Source: JAVVSK01 sp036654235 (GTDB lineage Bacteria > Bacillota > Clostridia > Christensenellales > CAG-138). Taken from it: a DNA stretch of 64,000 nucleotides. The stretch spans positions 62,001 through 126,000 of the forward strand of contig JAVVSK010000003.1 in the NCBI GenBank assembly GCA_036654235.1, given 5' to 3'. This document shows, piece after piece, positions 17,542 through 26,843 of the stretch (positions are counted from its first letter, which is position 1; every line of letters starts with the position of its first letter). The notes beneath the pieces are model-generated. The model was not told the DNA's origin. It saw only the letters and a list, made by a program, of their open reading frames with translations, and searched no databases. Made by a program: the position numbers and the translations under genes.

Positions 17542-18724
17542 TCAGATCATCTCCAAAGCTCATAAGACTGTTAAGTTCTTCCTCGGTATACTTTCGCATA
17601 CTGTAGTTTAAAGTTAGCGTAGGTTTTGATGAGGCCGCGTTTTTACTATAAAGCTCAAAATCGCGCTTAGCGTCGTCGAGATTATGTATATCCTTATCAC
17701 CCCATGCTTTTATTAAACTTCGCATAAAGCCGAACGGAGAGCGTTTTCCGTTTGAACACTCGGCGGCAAAAAGCAGTATTTCGCTGTCTATATGATATTT
17801 TTCAAGCCATGAATCAATCTCGTCGCACTGTTCCCTCCTAGGGGAAGATTTTAGCCCCGCGCGAAGGAACATAATGCGCGCAAGTTCAAAAGTCTTTGAG
17901 CGATCATTTTTAAACTCAATAAGCGCGTCAACGTCAACCTTTCCATTGTCAAAAAAGCTACGAAGTACCTTGTCGAGATAGCCGAAAGAGGGGCGCGTCG
18001 CATTCGCAACCTCAGAACAGGCATTGATAATAGCCTCGTCAGAAAATCCCCATTCTTTACGCCACTTACGGTAGAGCGAAAGCTCATCCTCGGTTATATT
18101 CCCGGGAACCCTCCAGCGTTTTTTAAGTTCCTTCGCTCCTTTAAATTCGCACATATAATTATTTGCAAATTCCTTCGCATCGTTTTCCGTAAAGATGCCT
18201 TCATCGGCCCAAGTTCTCGCAACCTTATCCATATACTTTATGCTGACGCGGCTTCCGTTCGTTTCAATACACATTTTGACAAGAGACACGACCGCCTTTT
18301 CGCTTATTCCAAATATTTCTATCCAGTCATATAACAAGCTTAGCTCAGTTGCTGTAAAAACGCGGGTTTTCAGAACAGACTGAAGTTCATTTAAAAGTCC
18401 GTCATAACGCGTTTTTGTTTCAGAGAACGAGGGAATTGCGGTTATAGGTAAAAATTCAACGGTCAGCGGTGAGTCGGAAATTATAGAGACTAGACCAAGT
18501 TCGCGAAGGTAGGAAAATGCTTTCGTCAGAGCTTCGCCGTCAAGCTTTAAAGCTATAGTTATATCCTCGCGAGAAAGCTGCGGAAATTGAGATTGCATAA
18601 GCCCAAACAGATAGACCCGCAAACAGCTTTCGGGGAGCTTTTGCATATATTCGAGAACAAAAACATTATCAACGGCGGTTTTTCCGCGAAGTACCGCCGC
18701 CTTTGAATACATACAATTTACCAT
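17528..18724 (-). CDS. DnaD-domain replication initiation protein (DnaB/DnaD-like)
   Basis: 398 residues. The N-terminal winged-helix region (about 20-110) is followed by two DnaD C-terminal-type modules, seen as repeated YDWIEIFGISEKAVVSLV, YRKWRKEWGFSDEAI and FGYLDKVLRSFFDNG-like segments. Family members act at chromosome origins and PriA-dependent restart before loading of DnaC helicase. The adjacent downstream loader gene supports a primosome role. AAGGGGTGG lies 6 bases before the ATG. A good sigma-A-type promoter is just upstream. Prophage versions exist, but this copy sits among chromosomal genes. Confidence 0.88.
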   Translation of the reverse strand: MVNCMYSKAAVLRGKTAVDNVFVLEYMQKLPESCLRVYLFGLMQSQFPQLSREDITIALKLDGEALTKAFSYLRELGLVSIISDSPLTVEFLPITAIPSFSETKTRYDGLLNELQSVLKTRVFTATELSLLYDWIEIFGISEKAVVSLVKMCIETNGSRVSIKYMDKVARTWADEGIFTENDAKEFANNYMCEFKGAKELKKRWRVPGNITEDELSLYRKWRKEWGFSDEAIINACSEVANATRPSFGYLDKVLRSFFDNGKVDVDALIEFKNDRSKTFELARIMFLRAGLKSSPRREQCDEIDSWLEKYHIDSEILLFAAECSNGKRSPFGFMRSLIKAWGDKDIHNLDDAKRDFELYSKNAASSKPTLTLNYSMRKYTEEELNSLMSFGDDLNDPQ

Positions 18725-18757
18725 AAAACGCCACCCCTTAAAGATATTACTTTATAG

Positions 18758-18787
18758 ATTATAACAAACGCAAGACGGCGTTGGCAA
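18758..18787 (-). promoter_or_regulatory. Sigma-A-type promoter of the dnaD operon
   Basis: On the minus strand TTGCCA and TATAAT are separated by 18 bases, about 35 bases before the dnaD start. It would drive dnaD, the helicase-loader gene and probably the repair fusion. Confidence 0.6.
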
Positions 18788-18793
18788 ACAAGG

Positions 18794-19015
18794 TCAATTA
18801 AAAAGATTTTTTAGAAGTTTAAAGAGGTTTTCGCATTCCTCGTCTGAAAACGTAACACCCTTTCCCATGCTCGAATAATCGGGAGACCATTCGCGAATAT
18901 CATATTTAGGGTCGCGGTCATTCCATGAAACCTTATTCAATTCTTTTTTCCAGCCGCGTGCAGATTCTCCGAGTACTCCAATATGTTCTTTTATTTCAAA
19001 TTTCAAATCAGCCAT
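18794..19015 (-). CDS. YdbC-type PC4 family single-stranded nucleic acid-binding protein
   Basis: 73 residues that closely follow the YdbC/PC4 pattern: LKFEIKEHIGVLGE, then GWKKELNKVSWND, KYDIREWSPDY, MGKGVTFSDEE. YdbC of Lactococcus is a dimeric ssDNA/RNA-binding protein related to the eukaryotic coactivator PC4. GAGGTAG precedes the ATG. It is a single gene about 70 bases upstream of the dnaD gene on the same strand. Its cell role in Bacillota is not settled. Confidence 0.9.
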   Translation of the reverse strand: MADLKFEIKEHIGVLGESARGWKKELNKVSWNDRDPKYDIREWSPDYSSMGKGVTFSDEECENLFKLLKNLFN

Positions 19016-19260
19016 TTTCTACCTCAAAAATATTTTTTTCTCTATTTTACACCTCAAATTTTATATTGTAAAGAGAAATACCTATATAAAATCTAGATTC
19101 AAATATCAAAAGCACCTTATAAAGAGGTCATTATACATAAGAATACATAATTTTTTTAAAATGCAAATTTATGTTGTTTTTTGCATTATTTGTGTTATGA
19201 TAATAACGATGTATTATTGATAATTTCATCATCACAATTTTGAAAAACGGAGGATGTTTT

Positions 19261-19671
19261 ATGTCGCGATTGAGGGATTGCATTGGACGGTATCTAATTG
19301 AATTGGGGTTTGTTCCAAAGTGTACGGCATATTCTTTTATGCTACGTACTTTGGAGATTTGCGTAACCAGTATTGATGTGCAAATGCTTTCTTTGCAATA
19401 TCTGATGGCAATTGTCGGCGATTATTATCGTACCTCAACGCCAACAGTCTTAAAAAGCATATGCGTCTCTGTAACGGCTGTTTGGGAAAAGAAAACGCCA
19501 TTATTATCGCGCATCTTCCCAAATACTTATTCATCAAAATATTCTCCTCAGCCGGCGGATTTTTTATCTCATATAGTTGTATTCCTCTATAGTACCTATA
19601 TGTATGAGTATGTGATGAATGGTGGAAAGAGCCCTGTCAGTAATGTATCAAGTGTTGAGCATCAAATATGA
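19261..19671 (+). CDS. Stand-alone Spo0A-type C-terminal DNA-binding domain protein
   Basis: 136 residues. The pattern matches the sigma-activating DNA-binding domain of Spo0A: a first helix IGRYLIELGFVPKCTAYSF (compare I..xLhEiGvPaHxxGYxY), a central LQYLMAIVGDYYRTST segment equivalent to the region before the recognition helix, VLKSICVSVTAVWEKK, and a terminal PQPADFLSHIVVFLYS. No receiver domain exists upstream; the whole protein is the DNA-binding domain. The start at 19261 has GGAGG 8 bases upstream and is preferred over 19240. The plus-strand orientation and long AT-rich leader suggest its own promoter. It may compete with or substitute for Spo0A at 0A boxes (inference). Divergence is high. 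Confidence 0.65.
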   Translation: MSRLRDCIGRYLIELGFVPKCTAYSFMLRTLEICVTSIDVQMLSLQYLMAIVGDYYRTSTPTVLKSICVSVTAVWEKKTPLLSRIFPNTYSSKYSPQPADFLSHIVVFLYSTYMYEYVMNGGKSPVSNVSSVEHQI

Positions 19672-19895
19672 TAATAATGTTTTTTAAACACAGCCACCGT
19701 ATCTAATATCTAACTTTATAATGACTGAAATTTTGTCTGACAATGCGCGTTAATGTGCGTTTAAAATTAACAGACAATAGTAAGTTTGCGCCTATTGATA
19801 GTAAGTATAAGTTTTATCCGTTAATTTGATCAACAAAAAGTATTAATATAGCGCGCAACTGAGCAGAATAGAAAGAAACGCAAAGGAGGCGCGAT

Positions 19896-22115
19896 ATGAT
19901 AACTGAATTTATAATAACCGGTATGCATTGTGCCGCATGTTCCTCGTCTATCGAGAGAACGGTAAGAAAGATAGACGGAGTTGAGGCTGCATATGTTAAC
20001 CTTATGACGGAACGTCTCCTCGTTAGGAGCGAAAACATATTAGACGACCGCATTATAGCTGCTGTTTCAAAAATTGGATTTAAAGCGGAAAAACGTTCAA
20101 AAGAAGCTGATCTAAAAAAAGAAACAGAGAAAAAAATAGAGCGCAAAGGACAAAAAACGACCCTCATAGTTGCCCTTGTATTTGCCTTTTTGCTTTTTTA
20201 CGTGGCTATGTTTCCTATGATAGGACTATATTCGCCCGTAACCCCCGAAACCCCTCGCCTCTATGCTATTTTGCAAATAATACTTCTTTTGCCTATACTT
20301 TTTGTTGGTATTCCAATGTATAAACGCGGAATTTCCGCTGTATTTCATAAAAATCCGAATATGGATACCCTCGTTGCTATCGGAACTATTGCCGCAATAG
20401 CCTATTCCGTTGTATCTGTAATTCGGATTTTTTCCGGTGATATTCATGCAGCGCACGATATGTATTTTGAATCTGCCGGGGTTATAATAGCTCTCGTCTA
20501 TTTAGGAAAATACTTTGAAGCTCAGGCTAAGGATAAAACGACGGAGAGTGTTCGCGCGCTTACTACTCTAAACCCAAAAACCGCAACAGTGATTCTTCAA
20601 AGCGGAGTTGAAAAGGAAATAGAAAATAGTGAGCTTTTAAAAAACGACGTGGTTTTAGTACGCCCTGGTGGTTCTTTTCCCGCGGATGGTATAATAATAG
20701 AAGGCTCTACAGCAGTAAACGAAGCTATGTTGACGGGAGAAAGTCTCCCGGTTGATAAAGCCGTGGGCGACAAGGTAACCTCAGGAAGCGTCAATATAAG
20801 CGGCGCGATAAAAATTCGCTGCGAAGATGTTGGTGCGGATACAACTCTTTCGCGAATAATCCGCCTTGTCGAAGAGGCTCAAGGGACAAAAGCTCCCGTC
20901 GCGCGCTTAGCTGATAAAATAAGCGCAATATTTGTCCCCATCGTTACTCTTATCGCTATCATTGCTGCGGGTATATGGCTCATAGTAAACGGTAACGTTT
21001 CATTTGCGTTAAAAGTTTTCGTTTCCGTACTTGTAATCGCCTGTCCTTGTGCTCTTGGTCTTGCAACACCCACGGCTATAATGGTAGGAACGGGGCGAGG
21101 CGCTAAAAACGGTATACTTATAAAAAGCGGAGAAGCTCTCGAAAACGTCTGTAAAACAAATATAATTGCCCTGGATAAAACCGGTACTCTGACAGTTGGA
21201 CATCCTGCACTTACGGATTTTTTAGTTTTTACCGGCGAAAAAGATGAGCTTTTTTCTTTATTTGCCTCCGGAGAAAAACCATCCGAACATCCCCTCGGTC
21301 GCGCGATACTTGACGGATATATGCAAAATTATCCTGGAAATAAGGCTCATATTATACCGGCTAAGGATTTTCAGGCTATAGTCGGATTCGGAGCTACGGC
21401 TTTTGTTGATAACAAAAAGCTGATCATGGGTACTGAAAAACTGATGAATGAAAATGGACTTACTGCTCCCAACGTAATGCATCTTGTCAATGAAGGAAAA
21501 ACCGTTATGTTTATGGCTGTAGACGGGGTTGTTTCATGCGCCGCGGCGGTTTCCGATACAATAAGAGAAGACGCTCGGGAAACAATATCGCGCCTTAACG
21601 CAATGAATATAAAAACCGTACTAATAACCGGAGACAATAGAAAGACGGCTGAAGCAATAGCTAGGGCTGCTGAAATAAAAGATGTTCGCGCCGAAGCGCT
21701 TCCGGAAATGAAAGCGGATATAATAGCCGAATTAAAGACAGGAGGTAAAAAAGTTATAATGGTTGGCGACGGAATAAACGACGCTATAGCGCTTTCTCTT
21801 GCCGATACGGGAGTAACCTTAGGAACCGCTAACGATACGGCGATAGCTAGCGCCGATATAGTTTTACTTTACGATAGACTTTCCCTTTTACCGGACGCTA
21901 TAGCTCTTTCAAAGCGCACAATGCTTACTATTAAACAAAATCTTTTTTGGGCTTTTGCTTATAACTGCGTAGGCATACCAATAGCGGCGGGTGTCCTATA
22001 CGCCTTCGGCGGTACGCTTTTAAATCCTATGATAGCGGCTCTAGCTATGAGTCTAAGCTCTTTAACGGTTCTTTTAAACGCACTCAGACTAAAGACCGTT
22101 AAAATAAAAAGTTGA
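19896..22115 (+). CDS. copA: Copper-transporting P1B-type ATPase
   Basis: 739 residues. One N-terminal heavy-metal domain (GMHCAAC, residues 9-15) precedes eight predicted membrane helices. The metal site is ACPCALGLATP, the phosphorylation loop DKTGTLTVGH, the HP motif SEHPLGRAI and the hinge GDGINDA. The C-terminal helix has MSLSSLTVLLNALRLK, the pattern of Cu(I) exporters. It should export Cu(I) (or Ag(I)) from the cytoplasm. AAAGGAGG precedes the ATG. No copper chaperone or CsoR/CopY gene is adjacent, and no recognisable CsoR or CopY operator was seen upstream. Confidence 0.93.
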   Translation: MITEFIITGMHCAACSSSIERTVRKIDGVEAAYVNLMTERLLVRSENILDDRIIAAVSKIGFKAEKRSKEADLKKETEKKIERKGQKTTLIVALVFAFLLFYVAMFPMIGLYSPVTPETPRLYAILQIILLLPILFVGIPMYKRGISAVFHKNPNMDTLVAIGTIAAIAYSVVSVIRIFSGDIHAAHDMYFESAGVIIALVYLGKYFEAQAKDKTTESVRALTTLNPKTATVILQSGVEKEIENSELLKNDVVLVRPGGSFPADGIIIEGSTAVNEAMLTGESLPVDKAVGDKVTSGSVNISGAIKIRCEDVGADTTLSRIIRLVEEAQGTKAPVARLADKISAIFVPIVTLIAIIAAGIWLIVNGNVSFALKVFVSVLVIACPCALGLATPTAIMVGTGRGAKNGILIKSGEALENVCKTNIIALDKTGTLTVGHPALTDFLVFTGEKDELFSLFASGEKPSEHPLGRAILDGYMQNYPGNKAHIIPAKDFQAIVGFGATAFVDNKKLIMGTEKLMNENGLTAPNVMHLVNEGKTVMFMAVDGVVSCAAAVSDTIREDARETISRLNAMNIKTVLITGDNRKTAEAIARAAEIKDVRAEALPEMKADIIAELKTGGKKVIMVGDGINDAIALSLADTGVTLGTANDTAIASADIVLLYDRLSLLPDAIALSKRTMLTIKQNLFWAFAYNCVGIPIAAGVLYAFGGTLLNPMIAALAMSLSSLTVLLNALRLKTVKIKS

Positions 22116-22140
22116 AATAAGGACCAATTAAAGTTATAAT
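22112..22140 (+). promoter_or_regulatory. Sigma-A-type promoter of the malic enzyme operon
   Basis: TTGAAA and TATAAT are separated by exactly 17 bases, overlapping the end of the copper ATPase gene, 30 bases before the malic enzyme start. Confidence 0.75.
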
Positions 22141-22169
22141 TAAGAATATTTGTCGAAAGGAAACGTTTT

Positions 22170-23348
22170 ATGAATTACGCACAGGAATCATTAAAACTTC
22201 ATTATAAATGGAAAGGCAAGCTTGAAATAGTAAGTAAGGTGCCGTTAAAAAATCAGATGGATCTTTCTCTCGCCTATACTCCCGGGGTTGCCGAACCTTG
22301 TCTTGAAATACAGCGAGATGAGAGTAAAAGCTTCGATTTAACTGCGAGATGGAATACAATAGCGGTGATAACCGACGGAACGGCTGTTTTAGGCTTAGGC
22401 GATATCGGTCCTGTCGCCGGGATGCCGGTTATGGAGGGAAAATGTATTCTTTTTAAAGAATTTGGGAATGTAAACGCTATTCCGCTATGTATAAAATCAA
22501 AGGATGTTGATGAAATAGTAAGAACCGTTGCTCTAATAAGCGGAAGTTTCGGCGGAATAAACCTTGAAGATATATCCGCACCTCGCTGTTTTGAAATCGA
22601 ACGCAGATTAAAAGAAATTTGCGACATTCCTATTTTCCATGACGATCAACATGGAACGGCTGTCGTAGCTCTTGCCGCTATGATAAATGCACTTAAGCTT
22701 GTCGGGAAAAAGATGAACAATATAAAGGTCGTTACTAACGGAGCTGGAGCGGCGGGAATCGCCGTTATAAAGCTTTTACAGGCAACGGGTCTTAAAAACG
22801 TTATACTCTGCGATAGGCAGGGAGCTATTTTCGAAGGAAGAGAAGGATTAAACGAAGCTAAACGTGAAATGGCTAGAATTTCGAACTTCAATAATGAACG
22901 CGGTACATTGGCGGATGTCATAAAGGGGGCGGATGTTTTTATAGGTGTCTCCGCTCCAAATATTGTTACTCCTGAAATGGTAAAGAGCATGAATAGGGAC
23001 GCTATATTGTTTCCTATGGCAAATCCAACGCCCGAAATAATGCCGGACATCGCGAAATTGGCGGGTGCCGCCGTCGTTGGAACTGGGCGGTCTGACTTTT
23101 CTAACCAGATCAATAACGTTATAGCTTTCCCGGGAATATTTAGAGGCGCTCTCGACGTTCGCGCGAGCGATATAAACGACGATATGAAAATTGCCGCGGC
23201 ATATGCGATAGCCTCTCTCGTTACGAATGAGGAATTAAACAGCGATTATATAATTCCCAACCCTCTCGATCCTCGCGTTGGTCAGGTTGTTGCCGAAGCC
23301 GTTAAGAAGGCTGCGATAAAAAGTGGAGTTGCAAGGAGAAAAATATGA
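22170..23348 (+). CDS. NAD(P)-dependent malic enzyme (oxaloacetate-decarboxylating)
   Basis: 392 residues, the usual length of short bacterial malic enzymes. Visible motifs are AYTPGVAEPC, VITDGTAVLGLGDIG, the catalytic Lys region MPVMEGK, HDDQHGTAVV, the Rossmann loop GAGAAGIA and FPMANPTPE. It converts malate to pyruvate plus CO2 with reduction of NAD(P). AAAGGAAA lies before the ATG; the stop overlaps the start of the M42 peptidase gene (ATGA), indicating translational coupling. It is first in a three-gene operon behind a strong promoter. Confidence 0.95.
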   Translation: MNYAQESLKLHYKWKGKLEIVSKVPLKNQMDLSLAYTPGVAEPCLEIQRDESKSFDLTARWNTIAVITDGTAVLGLGDIGPVAGMPVMEGKCILFKEFGNVNAIPLCIKSKDVDEIVRTVALISGSFGGINLEDISAPRCFEIERRLKEICDIPIFHDDQHGTAVVALAAMINALKLVGKKMNNIKVVTNGAGAAGIAVIKLLQATGLKNVILCDRQGAIFEGREGLNEAKREMARISNFNNERGTLADVIKGADVFIGVSAPNIVTPEMVKSMNRDAILFPMANPTPEIMPDIAKLAGAAVVGTGRSDFSNQINNVIAFPGIFRGALDVRASDINDDMKIAAAYAIASLVTNEELNSDYIIPNPLDPRVGQVVAEAVKKAAIKSGVARRKI

Positions 23349-24367
23349 ATACAGAATATGTAAAAGAACAAATTTTTAAACTCATGGCTATAGACAGCCC
23401 CAGCGGCTATACGGATAACGCCGCTGATTACGTAATAGGTGAGCTTAAACGCCTTGGCTATGCGCCAAAAAAAACAGTAAAGGGTGGCATAGTAGTCGAA
23501 ATCGGAGGAAACGGAAATCCCCTTGTCTTTTCGGCTCATATAGATACTCTCGGAGGTATGGTAGCCGAGATAAAGGATAATGGAAGACTAAAACTAACGC
23601 GGGTCGGCGGACTTCAGCCGCAAAATATCGAAGGTGAAAACTGCAAAATAAAGCTACGCTTTGGTGGTGAATTTGACGGATGCTTTATGCTAAACGATCC
23701 ATCTGTCCATGTTAACGGAGAATACAATACCTCAAAGCGCGATTTTTCTTCTATGGAAGTCGTTGTCGACGCTATAACTACCTCAAAAAAGGAAACCGAG
23801 GCTCTCGGAATTTCCGTTGGCGACTTCGTCTGCTTCGATCCGCGTACATGCATAACCGAAACAGGATATATAAAGAGTCGGTTTTTAGATGATAAGCTGA
23901 GCGTCGCAATGCTACTTGAGTTTGCTCGTATCGTTAAGGAGGAGAGTCTTATCCTTTCACGCAAGGTTTATCTTTTTATAACTGTTTACGAGGAAGTAGG
24001 ACACGGATGCTCTACCTCAATTCCCGACGATGTAACTGAGATAGTTTGCGTGGATATGGGCTGCATAGGGTCAGGGCTTACATGTACCGAACGCGACGTT
24101 TCTATTTGCGTTAAAGATGGCTTCGGTCCATATAATTTTGAAGTTACAAGTGCGCTTATAAAGTGCGCAAAAGATAACGCTATAGCGTATGCCGCCGACG
24201 TTTATCCGTTTTATGGATCAGATGCGGATGCGGCTCTTTCTTCGGGATTCGATATAAAGCACGGCTTAATAGGTGCGGGAGTTTACGCTTCGCATGGCTA
24301 TGAAAGGTCGCATATGGACGGTGTCGTTAATACGATTAAGCTCATAACAAATTATGTAAAGGCTTAA
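23345..24367 (+). CDS. M42-family metallo-aminopeptidase
   Basis: 340 residues with the di-metal site of M42 enzymes: FSAHIDTLGG near 62-71, FLDDKLS near 180, the acid pair TVYEEVGHG near 215, VDMG near 235, and a late His in YERSHMDG. M42 peptidases form tetrahedral dodecamers and trim peptides from the N-terminus in the cytoplasm. The short first lobe (about 60-160) matches the PDZ-like insertion of the family. Its start overlaps the malic enzyme stop by 4 bases. Confidence 0.93.
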   Translation: MNTEYVKEQIFKLMAIDSPSGYTDNAADYVIGELKRLGYAPKKTVKGGIVVEIGGNGNPLVFSAHIDTLGGMVAEIKDNGRLKLTRVGGLQPQNIEGENCKIKLRFGGEFDGCFMLNDPSVHVNGEYNTSKRDFSSMEVVVDAITTSKKETEALGISVGDFVCFDPRTCITETGYIKSRFLDDKLSVAMLLEFARIVKEESLILSRKVYLFITVYEEVGHGCSTSIPDDVTEIVCVDMGCIGSGLTCTERDVSICVKDGFGPYNFEVTSALIKCAKDNAIAYAADVYPFYGSDADAALSSGFDIKHGLIGAGVYASHGYERSHMDGVVNTIKLITNYVKA

Positions 24368-24383
24368 CTGAGGTAAAAAAGCT

Positions 24384-25337
24384 ATGTTTATTGATCCTCT
24401 ATACAATTCAATAAAGGGAGCATTATTTGGTGCAGCAGTTGGAGATGCTTTAGGAAGTCCACTTAAAAGCATGACTGTAGATAAAATACAGGCTAATTTT
24501 GACTATGTAAGCGAAATGATAGGCGGAGGTACTATGTGCACCTTGCCCGGGAATATAACCGATGAAACTCAACTTATGCTTATGGTCGCGGAAAGCATGG
24601 CGCAGGAAAACGCTGACCCTATACTTATATTTTGTCAAAAGCTATTAATCTGGTATAGTCTATATCCAAAAGATATAAGCATGAATACCGAAGATACATT
24701 AAGAAGAGTAAAACATCGTCAGGAAGTTTACAACTCCGTAGGAGATACCTATCCTATCGGCGTTGAACAATGGTTGCTTTCCGCTATGGAGACAACGCAA
24801 GCAAATGCATTTGGAACTGAACATGCTGATGTTTTATCGAGAGCTATTTTCCCGCCGCTTTATTGTGCTGATGCGGAGCTCGCGGCTAACCGCGTTGGAA
24901 TGTTTGTGAGACTTACCCATAATGACAACACTATTGCCCAAGAGGCGATATATTTTTCAAATATACTTCATCAGATAGTTGATAAACAGGAAAAAGGCGT
25001 ATCGTTAGACATTGTCCGAAACACGGTAATGTGTACTCCGTTCTTAATTGATAAAGAGCTTAAAGATCCAAAACCTACAATAGTGAACGTAATGAATAAT
25101 GCACTTTTCGCTCTTTTTAATACTGAAACCTACGAGGACTGTGTTATAAAAGTAATCAACCTCGGCATTTGTACTAACACTATGGGATCGGTAGCCGGAG
25201 CTCTCGCCGGAGCATTATATGGATTTACAAACATAAAAAAGGATTTTATAAACAAACTCCCACACATGTATATAAAAAGGCTTGAAAATGCCGCAAACGT
25301 AGCGCATAAAGCACGCCTTACGGAATTTTGCATGTAA
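24384..25337 (+). CDS. ADP-ribosylglycohydrolase-family protein, probably catalytically altered
   Basis: 317 residues with the all-helical DraG/ARH fold. The first motif (GAAVGDALGSP, residues 16-26) and metal motif 1 (TDET, 59-62) are present. Metal motif 2, normally GxDTDT, reads GICTNTMG (261-268), so both Asp ligands are replaced by Cys263 and Asn265. The following GALAGALYG is normal. Loss of these ligands should impair removal of ADP-ribose, suggesting a binding or regulatory role, or a different metal use. GAGGT precedes the ATG 16 bases after the M42 gene. It is the last gene of the operon, before a terminator. Confidence 0.85.
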   Translation: MFIDPLYNSIKGALFGAAVGDALGSPLKSMTVDKIQANFDYVSEMIGGGTMCTLPGNITDETQLMLMVAESMAQENADPILIFCQKLLIWYSLYPKDISMNTEDTLRRVKHRQEVYNSVGDTYPIGVEQWLLSAMETTQANAFGTEHADVLSRAIFPPLYCADAELAANRVGMFVRLTHNDNTIAQEAIYFSNILHQIVDKQEKGVSLDIVRNTVMCTPFLIDKELKDPKPTIVNVMNNALFALFNTETYEDCVIKVINLGICTNTMGSVAGALAGALYGFTNIKKDFINKLPHMYIKRLENAANVAHKARLTEFCM

Positions 25338-25358
25338 TCTGAATAGCTAAGAAAAGCA

Positions 25359-25400
25359 AATGACCGTATGATTATGATGTTTTTTACTCATACGGTCATT
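25359..25400. terminator. Rho-independent terminator
   Basis: AATGACCGTATGA and its exact complement form a 13-bp stem with a 16-base loop and a T tract on the plus strand. It ends the malic enzyme operon and also lies immediately beyond the converging GerMN gene. Confidence 0.85.
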
Positions 25401-25406
25401 TTTTTG

Positions 25407-26843
25407 TTATCCATTTTCAACCAGAAGACCTACATTTCTCATAAGCGGATTTTCCAGAGAAATATAAAGAATCTTATTAAGTTTTTTACCATCGCACAAA
25501 AACCATACGCTATTTATATAATCTATGTCCGTAATGGTATTCACAATGCTATAGATTATAAGTCGCTCACGGTTCTGTTTCCCCGCCTCATCCGTTCCCT
25601 GTTGTATATATTCGTCTATAGCGCTGTAAAAAGTAAGATCAAAATTGAGAACCGCTATACCGTTATTTACATAAGCATCAATAAGCTCTTTTCCATCGAA
25701 GTTTGGATAAACTGCATCCTTGTAAAACGTCTTTTTTAGCATTTCCTCTATTATAACCGAAAGATTCCGCGATTTATCAAACCTTATAAAAGCATCCGCA
25801 TTTTCAAGAGACAATGCTGTATAAGATGGATATGACAACGTTACCTTATTAGCGACCGAAAATCTACAGGATCTCATAGTAAGGGGAGTTCCTGAATTTA
25901 CTTCCCATGTACGAATACCGTCGGAAAATTTTATTAGAACACTATCAATATCCTTAAAATATCCGGTCAGAGTAAGCGTTATAGCATAAGCAAAAAGATT
26001 TTCATCAAACGTTTTCTTTGAGGTAAGGAAAGAAAGCTCCAAACGATTTTCCCCATTTTCTCCCAGAGAAAAAGTCGGCTCGCCCAAAAGTGCAGATATA
26101 GTAGGATAATTCCCTTTCATTTTTCCCATAAGAAGCTTTAAAAGGTCTGATATATTATTTTTAAGTGGCTCGTTTCTTGAAAATCCAAATTCCATGTAGT
26201 TCATGAGCAGATAATCATAATTTGGAACGGGAAGGTATAGGGTTACAAATGTATCGAGATTTACGCTTTCATTTGAATCCTTATTATAAATGGCCACTGT
26301 CTTTTCTATATAGGAAGAAAGACTACCCTCAATCGGAAAGGTCGTACCTAGAGGCATGTCCAAAAGATAGATAGGTTCGTCATTTAAAAATATATTTACG
26401 GCGCTATAGCCAAAGGTTTTACAAAGAGACGCAGTTATACCTGCTGAAAACGTAAGCATCACAAACGGATCCTTCGAGATAGCTCCGGTAAAGTTTACAT
26501 TAGCTACATTGTTTGAAACCATAGCATCCTGATAGAATACCGTATTTGGAAGGCATGAACTGGTCGAAGAATCCATAGATACATAAAGGCGCGAAATAAG
26601 GGTGCCTATAAGCGAAACATTTTTAATAGCGTCAATTCTCACGGTTGTCGGTAAAAGTACGCGCGATTCGTTGGATACATAATAAAGTTGTGCGTTAAAG
26701 AAGCCTACAGGCTTTCCATCCTGTTGAACAGCCGGCGGTTCGGCCGTATTTATTGGCAAGGGTTCGATTTTATCGCGACCGCCGACACAGGAACAAAACA
26801 TCAAAACCGCAAGAACCATAGATAATAAAGAAATTTTACTCAT
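25407..26843 (-). CDS. GerMN-domain lipoprotein
   Basis: 478 residues. The signal peptide has a lipobox-like FCSC with lipidated Cys near 19. Two GerMN-type sporulation/germination modules follow (about 45-190 and 310-470), each with the repeated VANVNFTG or IAVLNFDL strand pattern. GerMN domains are found in the forespore-mother cell engulfment protein GerM and in many uncharacterised lipoproteins. The start at 26843 is chosen because it overlaps the stop of the upstream lipoprotein (ATGA) and gives a proper signal peptide; the longer reading adds 11 residues before it. It is the second member of a tandem pair. Confidence 0.82.
   Translation of the reverse strand: MSKISLLSMVLAVLMFCSCVGGRDKIEPLPINTAEPPAVQQDGKPVGFFNAQLYYVSNESRVLLPTTVRIDAIKNVSLIGTLISRLYVSMDSSTSSCLPNTVFYQDAMVSNNVANVNFTGAISKDPFVMLTFSAGITASLCKTFGYSAVNIFLNDEPIYLLDMPLGTTFPIEGSLSSYIEKTVAIYNKDSNESVNLDTFVTLYLPVPNYDYLLMNYMEFGFSRNEPLKNNISDLLKLLMGKMKGNYPTISALLGEPTFSLGENGENRLELSFLTSKKTFDENLFAYAITLTLTGYFKDIDSVLIKFSDGIRTWEVNSGTPLTMRSCRFSVANKVTLSYPSYTALSLENADAFIRFDKSRNLSVIIEEMLKKTFYKDAVYPNFDGKELIDAYVNNGIAVLNFDLTFYSAIDEYIQQGTDEAGKQNRERLIIYSIVNTITDIDYINSVWFLCDGKKLNKILYISLENPLMRNVGLLVENG

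Noticed and set aside
19672..19895. Copper-responsive operator before the P-type ATPase
   Set aside because: Two imperfect ATAGTAAGT repeats occur, but they match neither CopY nor CsoR operators known to me.
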